DNA of 64,000 bases from assembly GCA_019114225.1 (NCBI GenBank), contig DXFW01000008.1, positions 62,001 through 126,000 of the forward strand, in the 5' to 3' direction. Position numbers and translations under genes: made by a program. Position 1 is the first letter of the stretch, and every line of letters begins with the position of its first letter. Source of the DNA: Candidatus Allofournierella pullicola. GTDB lineage: Bacteria; Bacillota; Clostridia; Oscillospirales; Ruminococcaceae. The notes under the pieces were generated by a model that saw only the letters and a list, made by a program, of their open reading frames with translations, ran no database searches and had not been told where the DNA came from. Shown here piece after piece: positions 46,173 to 54,732 of the stretch.

Positions 46173-47453
46173 ATGAATCTGAATCTGGATTCCGATCTCG
46201 CCCGCCGTATGGCCGAGCCGGGAGAGGTGGAGGCGGCGCTGGCCGCCGCGAAGGCGGAGTACCGCCGCCTGGCCGCCCTGGGCAGCGGGGACAAGGACTG
46301 GCCCGTCACCGGCTGGTGGCACTGCGCCGAGGCGGCCCAGCAGCTGGATCTCATCAAGGCGAAAGCCGCCGAGATCCGCGAAAACGCCGACGTGTTCGTG
46401 CTGGTGGGCGTGGGCGGCTCCAACCAGGCGGCCCGTGCCGTCATTGAGGCGGTGAAAAAGCCCGGCGGCCCGGAGATCGTCTACTCGGGCAACACCCTGT
46501 CCGCCCACGGCGTGGCCGAGGTGCTGCAAAAGATCGAGGGCAAAAGCGTCTACATCGACGTGATCGCCAAAAACTTCGAGACCCTGGAGCCGGGCAGCCA
46601 CTACCGTGTGCTGCGCGCCGCCATGGCAAAGCGCTATTCCAAAGAGGAGATGGCCAAGCGGGTCGTCCTCACCGGCACCGTGGGCTCCCGCCTGGAGGAG
46701 ATCGCCAAAGAGAACGGCTGCACCTTCCTCCACTTCCCCCGCCGTGTGGGCGGGCGCTACTCCGCCTTCACCCCGGTGGCCCTGCTGCCTCTGGCGGTGG
46801 CGGGCCTCGATGTGGACGCCTACCTGGCCGGCGGCCTTGCAATGGAAGAGGGGCTGGCCAAAAACGAGGGCGGCCTGGCCGCCGAGTACGCCGCGGTGCG
46901 CTACGCGCTCTACCGCCGTGGCTTCCAGGTGGAAATGCTCACCGCTTTTGAGCCGCGCCTGTTCTGGGCCGAGCAGTGGTGGAAGCAGCTCTTCGGCGAG
47001 AGCGAGGGCAAGGAGAAAAAGGGCATGCTGCCCGCCTCGATGATCAACTCCGAGGATCTGCACAGCATGGGCCAGTACATGCAGGACGGCCTGCGCTTTA
47101 TGACCGAGACCTTCCTGGCGGTGGACGACCCCGGCGCTTCGGTGGTCATCGAGCCGGACCCGGACTTCGGCGACGCCTTCGACTATCTGGACGGCATGGA
47201 CTTTGCCAACATCAACCGCGCGGCGGAAAAGGCCACCATCCAGGCCCACGCCGCCGGCGGGGTGCCTTGCATGGTGCTGCGGCTGCCCCGGATCGACGAG
47301 CACACCTTCGGCCTGGTCTACTACTTCTTCATGGTGGCCTGCGCCCTCAGCGGCCGGCTGCTGGGAGTGGACCCCTTCGACCAGGAAGGCGTGGAAGAGT
47401 ATAAACGCAGCATGTTCGCGGCGCTGGGCAAGCCCGGCGTCAAGGGCAGATGA
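46173..47453 (+). CDS. pgi: Glucose-6-phosphate isomerase family protein, altered phosphate loop
   Basis: A 426-residue PGI-family protein. Catalytic parts are kept: VGGR (192-195), FGESEGK (Glu276), INSEDLHSMGQ (His297) and the C-terminal EEYKRSMF lysine. The phosphate-binding loop, normally SKSGTTTE or SKTFTTQE, is AKNFETLE (132-139), losing two Ser/Thr and gaining Glu136. This argues against glucose-6-phosphate as the real substrate. The first motif GGS is kept (VGGSNQ). A GGGAGGGA site precedes the ATG. It overlaps the ManA-like gene by 4 nt. Confidence 0.85.
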   Translation: MNLNLDSDLARRMAEPGEVEAALAAAKAEYRRLAALGSGDKDWPVTGWWHCAEAAQQLDLIKAKAAEIRENADVFVLVGVGGSNQAARAVIEAVKKPGGPEIVYSGNTLSAHGVAEVLQKIEGKSVYIDVIAKNFETLEPGSHYRVLRAAMAKRYSKEEMAKRVVLTGTVGSRLEEIAKENGCTFLHFPRRVGGRYSAFTPVALLPLAVAGLDVDAYLAGGLAMEEGLAKNEGGLAAEYAAVRYALYRRGFQVEMLTAFEPRLFWAEQWWKQLFGESEGKEKKGMLPASMINSEDLHSMGQYMQDGLRFMTETFLAVDDPGASVVIEPDPDFGDAFDYLDGMDFANINRAAEKATIQAHAAGGVPCMVLRLPRIDEHTFGLVYYFFMVACALSGRLLGVDPFDQEGVEEYKRSMFAALGKPGVKGR

Positions 47454-48520
47454 ACGGCCTTTCGGCCCGGCCCTTCCGCCTCGCGGCCAACCGGGTGAAC
47501 TACCTTTTGCCCGGCGGCGAGATGATCGACGAGTTTTTGGGCCTTGAGCGCGGGGCCGTGCCCGGCGCAAGCCAGATGTGGGTGGCCAGCACAGTGCAGT
47601 CCACCCTGCCCGGCGCGGCGGACAGCCGCTCTTACATATTGCCCGAGGACGGCGGCGGCTGCCTTGCCGGGGAACTGCAAAAGGACCCGGCGGCCTTTCT
47701 GGGCGGCGCCCACGCCGCAGCCTTTGGGGCGGACCCGGGCTATCTGTTAAAGCTGCTCCATTCCAGTCAGCGCCTGCTGGTGCAGGCCCACCCGGACAAG
47801 GCCAAAGCGGAAAAATACTTCCACTGGCCCCACGGCAAGACCGAGGCCTGGTACGTTCTGGCCACCGAGGGCGAGGCCCACATCTGGGCGGGCTTTCGCC
47901 CCGGCGTGACGAGAGAGCACTTTGCCGCCCTCATCGAACGGCAGGACACGGCGGCCATCCTGGGCTGCCTGCACCAATTTGACATCGCCCCCGGCGACGT
48001 CATTTTCATCCCGGCGGGCCTGCCCCACGCCATGGGCGCGAACAGCCTGGTGGCGGAGATACAGGAACCCACCGACATCACCCTGCGGGCGGAGTACATC
48101 CGCCCCGACGGCAGCCGCCTGCCCCCCGAGAGCCTGCACGGCGGCGCGGGGATGGAAGCCCTGCTGGACTGCTTCGACTTTTCCGGCGCGGCGCCCCAAG
48201 AGGCGGTGCGGGAAAAATACTTCCTGCGGCCCGTGGCGCGCACCGTGCCCGGCGGCAGGGAAGAGACCCTCATCGGCCCGGAGGCCACCGACTGCTTCGG
48301 CCTTGCGCGGGTGTGCGCCGACGGCCCCTGCCCGCGGAAGAACCCTTCCTTCCGGGTGCTGCTGGTGGAAAAGGGCGAGGGCGGGCTTTCCGGCGGCGGC
48401 GTGACGCTGCCGCTCAAGCAGGGCACAGAGGTGTTCGTCCCCGCCGGCGTGAAGGACTACACCCTCACGCCCAAGGGCAAGGAGCTGGCGGTGCTGGAGT
48501 GTGTTCCGCCCGCGCCCTGA
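47450..48520 (+). CDS. manA: Mannose-6-phosphate isomerase, type I family, divergent
   Basis: A 356-residue cupin-type isomerase. Zinc and active-site motifs: VQAHPDKAKAEKYF (Gln, His), GKTEAWYVL (Glu), IPAGLPHAMGA (His) and TDITLRAEYI (Arg). The N-terminal part lacks the usual WGG motif, reading NRVNYLLPGGEMIDEFLG. In the LSVQVHPD motif the Ser is Leu110. It would interconvert an aldose and ketose; phosphate dependence is doubtful. Coupled to pgi. Confidence 0.85.
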   Translation: MNGLSARPFRLAANRVNYLLPGGEMIDEFLGLERGAVPGASQMWVASTVQSTLPGAADSRSYILPEDGGGCLAGELQKDPAAFLGGAHAAAFGADPGYLLKLLHSSQRLLVQAHPDKAKAEKYFHWPHGKTEAWYVLATEGEAHIWAGFRPGVTREHFAALIERQDTAAILGCLHQFDIAPGDVIFIPAGLPHAMGANSLVAEIQEPTDITLRAEYIRPDGSRLPPESLHGGAGMEALLDCFDFSGAAPQEAVREKYFLRPVARTVPGGREETLIGPEATDCFGLARVCADGPCPRKNPSFRVLLVEKGEGGLSGGGVTLPLKQGTEVFVPAGVKDYTLTPKGKELAVLECVPPAP

Positions 48521-48612
48521 CAAAAACGCAAAGCTGCGCCGCCCTTTGCCGCGGCGCTCACAAAACACCGCGGGCCCACCGCCCGCCCGATGAAAGAAAT
48601 GAGGTAAAAATT

Positions 48613-49767
48613 ATGCTGGTACCCCTTCGCGCGATTTTGGAAGCCACCGAGAAATATCACTACGCCCAGGGCGCCTTCAACGTGAACGCCGTGGCTCAGG
48701 CCAAGGCTGCCATCGAGGTGCACGAGATGTTCCGCTCCGCCGCCATCCTGCAGGGCGCGGACCTGGCCAACGGCTTCATGGGCGGGCGCACCGACTTTAT
48801 GAACGCCACCCTGGAAGACAAGATCAAGGGCGCTGCCAACATCGGCGCGGCGGTGAAGAAGTACGGCGAGGGCAGCCCCATCCCCGTGGCCCTGCACCTG
48901 GACCACGGCCGCAACTTCGAGAGCTGCAAAGCGGCCATCGCCGGCGGCTACACCTCCGTTATGATCGACGGTTCCAGCCTGCCCTTTGAGGAGAACATCG
49001 AGATCACCCGCGAGGTGGTCAAGTACGCCCACGAGCGGGGCGTCACCGTCGAGGCCGAGCTGGGCGTGCTGGCGGGCGTGGAGGACCACGTGTTCAGCGC
49101 CGGCTCCACCTACACCAACCCCCTGGACGCGGTGGAGTTCATCAAAAAGACCAAGGTGGACGCCCTGGCCATCAGCTACGGCACCATGCACGGCGCCAAC
49201 AAGGGCAAGGGCGCGAAGCTGCGCAAGGAAATTGCCATCGCCACCAAGGAGTGCCTGCTGCACGAGGGAATTTTCTGCGCCCTGGTGAGCCACGGCTCCT
49301 CCACCGTGCCTCAGTATATCGTTGAGGAGATCAACGCCCTGGGCGGCGACATCCAGAACGCCTACGGCATTGAACTGGCCCAGCTGAAAGAGGCTGCCCG
49401 CTGCGGCATTGCCAAGATCAACGTGGACACCGACATCCGTCTGGCCGTCACCCGCAACATGAAGGAGCTGTTCTACAACCGCCCCGAGCTGCGTCAGAGC
49501 CCCTCCATCGGCGGCATTTACAAGCTGCTGGAAGAGAAGAAGAGCGCCTTCGACCCCCGCGCCTTCCTGCCTCCCATCATGGACACCGTCATGTACGGCA
49601 ACGTGCCCGACGCGGACGTGGCCGCCATCGTGGACTGCATTGAGAAGGGCGTGCGCGAGGTCATCGGCACCCTCATCGTGGAGTTCGGCAGCGTGGGCAA
49701 GGCTCCGCTGGTGGAGAAGGTCACCCTGGACGAGATGGCCGAGCGCTACCGCAAGGAAGGCATTTGA
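48613..49767 (+). CDS. fba: Class II fructose-bisphosphate aldolase family
   Basis: A 384-residue zinc aldolase. Zinc ligands: LHLDHGRNFESC, GTMHGANKGKG and LVSHGSSTVPQYI. The DHAP-phosphate contacts HGSS and NVDTD are intact, unlike the other sugar enzymes here. A C-terminal extension (after residue ~300, ELRQSPSIGGIYKLLEEKKS) is family-typical. It cleaves a ketose-1-phosphate or -bisphosphate to DHAP plus an aldehyde. It follows manA by 92 nt with no clear terminator, so it is probably in the same operon. Confidence 0.9.
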   Translation: MLVPLRAILEATEKYHYAQGAFNVNAVAQAKAAIEVHEMFRSAAILQGADLANGFMGGRTDFMNATLEDKIKGAANIGAAVKKYGEGSPIPVALHLDHGRNFESCKAAIAGGYTSVMIDGSSLPFEENIEITREVVKYAHERGVTVEAELGVLAGVEDHVFSAGSTYTNPLDAVEFIKKTKVDALAISYGTMHGANKGKGAKLRKEIAIATKECLLHEGIFCALVSHGSSTVPQYIVEEINALGGDIQNAYGIELAQLKEAARCGIAKINVDTDIRLAVTRNMKELFYNRPELRQSPSIGGIYKLLEEKKSAFDPRAFLPPIMDTVMYGNVPDADVAAIVDCIEKGVREVIGTLIVEFGSVGKAPLVEKVTLDEMAERYRKEGI

Positions 49768-49799
49768 CCCCGGGTCTTGAAAAGGAGCGACGCTGACTT

Positions 49800-50636
49800 A
49801 TGAAATACATTTTTCTGAACCTCAAGCGCTTCGACGTGCCGGTGGAGCTGGGCGGCGTGAACCGCCTGGCCCCCGTCACCGAGTGGGCCAAGACCATCGT
49901 GGAAGGCACCCAGGAAGGCCTGAAGAAGTACGACCCTGCGAAAGTCGAGTTCGTGCAGTTCTTCCCCGAGGCCCACATCCTGAACGCCGTGGCGGCCCTG
50001 TGTGAAAACAGCCCCGTCAAGGTGGGCTGCCAGAGCCTCTACCGGGCGGACACCGCCGTGGGCGGCAACTTCGGCGCCTTCACCTCCAACCGGCCCGCTT
50101 CCATCGCCAAAGCCATGGGCTGCGGCGGGGTGCTCATCGGCCACTGCGAGGAGCGCAACGACAAGGCCGGCGTGCTGGCTGAGGCGGGCGTGGTGGACAC
50201 CGCCGCGGTGAACCGCCTGCTGAACCAGGAGATCAAAGCCGCCACCGCCCGCGGCCTCAAGGTGCTCTATTGTATCGGCGAAAAGAGCGAGGAGCAGGAG
50301 CGCTGGCAGGAAGTTCTGGGCGAGCAGCTGGACGTGGGCCTCGAGGGCGTGGACTCCAGCCAGGTGGTCATCGCCTACGAGCCCATCTGGTCCATCGGCC
50401 CCGGCAAGACCCCGGCCGACAAGCCCTACATTGAAAAGATCGCCCGCTTCGTCAAGGAGCGCACCGGCGGCATTCCCGTGGTCTACGGCGGCGGCCTGAA
50501 GAGCGACAACGCCGAAATGCTGGCCTCCATCCCCGAGATCGACGGCGGCCTCATCGCCCTGACCCGCTTCTCTGGTGAGATCGGCTTCTATCCCGACGAG
50601 TATCTGGAGATCATCCAAAAGTATCTGGGCGAATAA
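49800..50636 (+). CDS. tpiA: Triose-phosphate isomerase family protein, altered phosphate site
   Basis: A 278-residue TIM. Catalytic residues are in place: NLKR (Lys9), IGHCEERND (His115) and AYEPIWSIGPGK (Glu194). Phosphate contacts are changed: the usual YGGS reads YGGG (Gly232) and LVGGAS reads LIALTR (Ala253-Leu254). The N-terminal NWKMN is NLKRF. So it may isomerise a three- or four-carbon compound without a phosphate. It lies 32 nt after fba and 30 nt before the LarA-like gene. Confidence 0.85.
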   Translation: MKYIFLNLKRFDVPVELGGVNRLAPVTEWAKTIVEGTQEGLKKYDPAKVEFVQFFPEAHILNAVAALCENSPVKVGCQSLYRADTAVGGNFGAFTSNRPASIAKAMGCGGVLIGHCEERNDKAGVLAEAGVVDTAAVNRLLNQEIKAATARGLKVLYCIGEKSEEQERWQEVLGEQLDVGLEGVDSSQVVIAYEPIWSIGPGKTPADKPYIEKIARFVKERTGGIPVVYGGGLKSDNAEMLASIPEIDGGLIALTRFSGEIGFYPDEYLEIIQKYLGE

Positions 50637-50666
50637 GGCCCGGCGAGCAACAAGGAGGAAACGCGA

Positions 50667-52151
50667 ATGAAACTGGATTTTGAGTACGGCCACGGCCTGA
50701 TGAGCGCCGAGCTGCCCGACAACACCGATGTGTTCATCCCCGGCACCACCGTGGCGGACCCCCCCTGCATTCCCGAGGACAAGCTGGAGGAGGCCTATCT
50801 TGAGAGCCTGCACAACCCCATCGGCATGAAGCCCCTGAGCGAACTGGCCTTCCCCGGCGCGAAGGTGGTCTTCATCGTGCCCGACCGCGTCAAGGGCGGC
50901 GAGCAGCCCACCAGCCACCGCAAGGTGAGCATTAAGCTCATCCTGAAGGAGCTGTATGCCGCGGGCGTGAAGAAGGAGGACATTCAGTTCATCATCTCCA
51001 ACGGCCTGCACCCCCGTGCGAAGCCCGAGGACTACAAGGCCATCTTCGGTGAGGAGCTGTTCAACGAGTTCTGGCCCACCCACCAGATGACCAGCCACGA
51101 CTCCGAGGATCCGGACAACATGATCGACCTGGGCACCACCAAGCGGGGCGACCCGGTGTGGATGAACAAGACCGTCTTCGAGTGCGACCTGCCCATCCTC
51201 ATCGGCCATGTGCAGGGCAACCCCTACGGCGGCTACTCCGGCGGCTACAAGCACTGCGCCACCGGTATCACCAACTGGCGCAGCATTGCCAGCCACCATG
51301 TGCCTGAGGTCATGCACCGGGACGACTTCACCCCCGTGAACGGCGGCAGCCTCATGCGCCACAAGTTCAACGAGATCGGCATGCTGATGGAGGAGAAGAT
51401 GGGCCATCCCTTCTTCTGCTGCGACGCTGTTCTGGACACCAAGAGCCGCCAGATCGCCATCTACTCCGGCTACGCCGCCGAGATGATGCCCGAGAGCTGG
51501 AAGATCGCCGACAAGCGCACCTACGTGCACTGGGCGGAGAAGAAGTACGACGTGCTGGTGTTCGGCATGCCCCAGAAGTTCCACTACGGCGACGGCATGG
51601 GCACCAACCCCATCATGATGATGCAGGCCCTGAGCGCCCAGGTGCTGCGCTTCAAGCGCGTGATGAGCGACCACTGCGTCATCATCTGCTCCTCCATCTG
51701 CAACGGCTTCTTCCACGACGAGCTGTGGCCCTACCTGCGTGCGGAGTGGACCGACTTCCAGCACGACTACATGAACACCCTGCCTGACATGAACCGTCTG
51801 GGCGAGTACTACGCCACCAACGAGGAGTACATCCGCAAGTACCGCTTCACCAACGCGTTCCATCCCTTCCACGGCTTCTCCATGATGAGCTGCGGCCACA
51901 TCGCGGAGATGAACACCAGCGCCATCTACATCGTGGGCGCCCAGGAGCCGGGCATTGCCCGCAGCATGGGCCTCAAGACCCGCGCCACCTTCGAGGAGGC
52001 TCTGGCGGACGCGAAGAAGAAGTTCGTGGGCGAAGCTCCCAACATCCTGGCTCTGCCCCAGACCTTCAAGCTGGCGGCTGTGCACCTGTGCATGAAGGAC
52101 CCCAGCCAGGACTGCATGGACGAGTACGGCAACCATCCCTGCTGCGGCTAA
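50667..52151 (+). CDS. LarA (nickel-pincer lactate racemase) family protein
   Basis: A 494-residue DUF2088/LarA homologue. Family motifs: VPDRVKGGEQPTSHRK, FIISNGLHPRAKPEDY and GYSGGYKHCATGI, whose Lys would bind the pincer nucleotide; SIASHH follows. LarA enzymes racemise or epimerise 2-hydroxy acids and some sugar acids by hydride transfer at nickel. The cofactor genes larB, larC and larE are not in this window. In this operon it probably epimerises a hydroxy-acid or sugar intermediate. GGAGGAAAC precedes the ATG. Confidence 0.85.
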   Translation: MKLDFEYGHGLMSAELPDNTDVFIPGTTVADPPCIPEDKLEEAYLESLHNPIGMKPLSELAFPGAKVVFIVPDRVKGGEQPTSHRKVSIKLILKELYAAGVKKEDIQFIISNGLHPRAKPEDYKAIFGEELFNEFWPTHQMTSHDSEDPDNMIDLGTTKRGDPVWMNKTVFECDLPILIGHVQGNPYGGYSGGYKHCATGITNWRSIASHHVPEVMHRDDFTPVNGGSLMRHKFNEIGMLMEEKMGHPFFCCDAVLDTKSRQIAIYSGYAAEMMPESWKIADKRTYVHWAEKKYDVLVFGMPQKFHYGDGMGTNPIMMMQALSAQVLRFKRVMSDHCVIICSSICNGFFHDELWPYLRAEWTDFQHDYMNTLPDMNRLGEYYATNEEYIRKYRFTNAFHPFHGFSMMSCGHIAEMNTSAIYIVGAQEPGIARSMGLKTRATFEEALADAKKKFVGEAPNILALPQTFKLAAVHLCMKDPSQDCMDEYGNHPCCG

Positions 52152-52163
52152 AAAATGAATGAC

Positions 52164-52196
52164 GGGCGGGCCCTGCCGAAAACGGCGGGGCCCGCG
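52164..52196. other. Hairpin between the LarA-like and second TauE/SafE genes
   Basis: GCGGGCCC-TGCCG pairs with CGGCG-GGGCCCGC around an A-rich loop; no T-run follows. It probably reduces, rather than ends, transcription into the exporter gene. Confidence 0.45.
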
Positions 52197-52231
52197 CCTT
52201 CCTGCAAAACAAAAGAAAGGAGGCGGCGCCC

Positions 52232-53020
52232 ATGCAGGTGCTTGCCTATTTTATCATCAGTCTGCTGGCCAGCGTGGCGGGCGCCATCTGCGGCATTGGC
52301 GGCGGCGTCATCATCAAGCCCACCCTGGACCTGTTCCATCTGGACAGCGTGGCCACGGTGAGCTTCCTCTCCGGCTGCACGGTGCTGGCCATGAGCTGCT
52401 ACTCGGTGACCAAGGCCCTGCGGGCGGGCGACAGCAAGGTGGACCTGAAGCTGGGCACCCCGCTGGCCATCGGCGCGGCGGTGGGCGGCGTGGCCGGCAA
52501 GCAGATGTTCGCGGTCATCAGCGCGGCCTTCGCCGAAACGGCGGGCGCGGTGCAGGCGGCATGCCTCTTCCTCATCACCCTGGCCACCATGCTCTACACC
52601 ATCAACAAGAGCCGCATCCGCACCCACAAAATTTTCAAGGTGTGGGTGTGCGTGGCCATCGGCCTGGTGCTGGGCATTATGTCCAGCTTTCTGGGCATTG
52701 GCGGCGGCCCCATCAACCTGGTGGTGTTCTACTTCTTCTTCTCCATGGACACCAAGACCGCTGCCCAGAACAGCCTCTACGTCATCCTCATCAGCCAGAT
52801 CACCAGCCTGGGGGCGACCCTCGTCACCGCCAGCGTGCCGCCCTTCGGGTGGCTGAGCCTGGTGCTGATGGTGGCGGGCGGCATTGGCGGCGGCATGCTG
52901 GGCCGCGTTGCCAACAAGCGGATGGACAACAAGGCGGTGGAGAAGCTGTTCATCGGCCTGATGGGCGTCATCATGGCCATAAGCCTCTACAACGTCTGGC
53001 AGTACACCTTCGCGGTGTGA
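52232..53020 (+). CDS. TauE/SafE family anion exporter, copy 2
   Basis: A 262-residue membrane protein with about eight segments. The internal repeat motifs are AICGIGGGVIIKPTLDLF near the N-terminus and SSFLGIGGGPINLVVFYFF in the middle. It is only distantly similar to copy 1. As the last gene of the pgi-manA-fba-tpiA-larA series it could export a sulfonate, sulfite or other acidic end product. AAAGGAGG precedes the ATG. Confidence 0.88.
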   Translation: MQVLAYFIISLLASVAGAICGIGGGVIIKPTLDLFHLDSVATVSFLSGCTVLAMSCYSVTKALRAGDSKVDLKLGTPLAIGAAVGGVAGKQMFAVISAAFAETAGAVQAACLFLITLATMLYTINKSRIRTHKIFKVWVCVAIGLVLGIMSSFLGIGGGPINLVVFYFFFSMDTKTAAQNSLYVILISQITSLGATLVTASVPPFGWLSLVLMVAGGIGGGMLGRVANKRMDNKAVEKLFIGLMGVIMAISLYNVWQYTFAV

Positions 53021-53084
53021 TGGGTGAAACATCACCACATACCAGCTGTTCAGTCTTTTAAAGTCTCTATTGCTGTGAAAAACG

Positions 53085-53113
53085 TTGGCAAGCAGAAGAA
53101 AAAGATGTAGAAT
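53085..53113 (+). promoter_or_regulatory. Promoter of the low-G+C insert
   Basis: TTGGCA (53085-53090), a 17-bp spacer and TAGAAT (53108-53113) lie 35 nt before the GTG start at 53149. Confidence 0.65.
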
Positions 53114-53148
53114 AAACAAAGAAAAATGCAATTACAGAGCATAGGGGC

Positions 53149-54732
53149 GTGAAAAGAACGGAACGAGTGATCATTATCGGTGCTGGTCCCGCAGGGATCA
53201 CAGCCGCTTATGAACTTTTGAAAGACAGGCATGGGCAGGGCGGAAAATATGAAGTGCTTGTGCTTGAGGAGAGCCAACAGATCGGTGGTATCTCCCGCAC
53301 TGTTCGTGTGGGCGGAAACCGAATGGATATTGGCGGCCACAGATTTTTCAGCAAGGACCAGCGTGTGACTGACTGGTGGCAGGAGGTCATGCCCGATCAG
53401 GGAGCTCCTGCATTGGACGACCGGCTTCTGGACCGGCAGGTCCCCCTGTGTGACGGTGGCCCGAATCCGGAACAAACCGACCGGGTCATGCTCACTCGCA
53501 ACCGTGTTTCCCGAATCTATTACCGCAGGCGTTTCTTTGACTATCCGGTAAAAATGAACTGGAACACGATCCGCAATATGGGGGTGCTCACCACGCTTGA
53601 GGCGGGGGTGAGCTACCTTGTTTCTGTGGTGCACAAACGGCCTGAAACGTCGCTGGAAAACTTTTACATCAATCGTTTTGGGCGAAAACTCTACTCCATG
53701 TTTTTTGAAGGCTACACCGAAAAGCTGTGGGGACGCCATCCCCGTGTGATCTCGGCGGATTGGGGTGCACAGCGGGTCAAGGGGCTTTCTATCGTGGCGA
53801 TTCTAAAGGACATCCTGCGCAAGGCACTGCCTGGAGAAGGAAAGGGAAAGGTGGAAACCTCTCTCATAGAGTCGTTCAAATATCCGAAACTCGGTCCTGG
53901 ACAGCTGTGGGAGACGGCTGCCCAGGAAGTGGAAAAGATGGGCGGCGTTATCAAGCTGGGCTGCAAGGTGGTAGGTGTGACCACCGAAAGCGGTCGGGTG
54001 ACGCAGGTGACCTATAAAGAGAATGGTCAGCAAAAGACCGTGGCGGCAGACATCTGCATTTCATCCATGTCTTTGAAAGACCTTGTGGCCGGGATGAACG
54101 ATGTTCCTGATGATGTGGGCCAGGTTGCCGCAGGTTTGCCCTATCGTGATTTTGTAACGGTTGGTTTGTGCGTCAAAAAGATGGAGCTGCGCAACGAGAC
54201 CGCGCTCAAAACCCTGCAGAACATTGTTCCCGACTGCTGGATCTATGTGCAGGACACAGGGGTAAAACTTGGCCGCATTCAGGTGTTCAATAACTGGTCG
54301 CCTTACATGGTGGAGGATCCTTTGCACACTGTGTGGTTAGGGTTGGAATTCTTCTGCGCCGAAGGCGATGAGTTCTGGAACATGAGCGAACGGCAGTGGG
54401 TTGATTTGGCGGTGAGCGAACTGGTGTCGATGGGCGTTTTGTCCGGACCGGAGCAGGTGCTTTTCAGCCACAAGGAAAGCGTGAAAAAAGCCTATCCTGC
54501 CTATTTTGATACCTGGTATCACATGGATACTCTGGTGAGGTATCTGGACGGATTTGAAAATCTTTATTGCGTGGGACGAAACGGTCAGCACCGCTACAAT
54601 AATATGGATCATTCCATGGTCACGGCTATTGAAGCGGTGGAAAACATCCGTGCCGGCCGCCGGGACAAAACCAACATTTGGAGTGTTAACACGGAGAATG
54701 AATATCACGAAGAAAAACAAAGGGATACTTGA
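53149..54732 (+). CDS. NAD(P)/FAD-dependent oxidoreductase, UDP-galactopyranose mutase-like
   Basis: A 527-residue protein. The N-terminal Rossmann motif is [38 protein letters not shown] follows, with [20 protein letters not shown] in the middle and a C-terminal [19 protein letters not shown] that completes the FAD site. Family members include UDP-galactopyranose mutases and related glycan enzymes. The start is GTG with a weak GGGG site. Codon use is visibly more A+T-rich than the flanks. The two genes downstream are membrane proteins for glycan transfer. Confidence 0.85.
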   Translation: MKRTERVIIIGAGPAGITAAYELLKDRHGQGGKYEVLVLEESQQIGGISRTVRVGGNRMDIGGHRFFSKDQRVTDWWQEVMPDQGAPALDDRLLDRQVPLCDGGPNPEQTDRVMLTRNRVSRIYYRRRFFDYPVKMNWNTIRNMGVLTTLEAGVSYLVSVVHKRPETSLENFYINRFGRKLYSMFFEGYTEKLWGRHPRVISADWGAQRVKGLSIVAILKDILRKALPGEGKGKVETSLIESFKYPKLGPGQLWETAAQEVEKMGGVIKLGCKVVGVTTESGRVTQVTYKENGQQKTVAADICISSMSLKDLVAGMNDVPDDVGQVAAGLPYRDFVTVGLCVKKMELRNETALKTLQNIVPDCWIYVQDTGVKLGRIQVFNNWSPYMVEDPLHTVWLGLEFFCAEGDEFWNMSERQWVDLAVSELVSMGVLSGPEQVLFSHKESVKKAYPAYFDTWYHMDTLVRYLDGFENLYCVGRNGQHRYNNMDHSMVTAIEAVENIRAGRRDKTNIWSVNTENEYHEEKQRDT

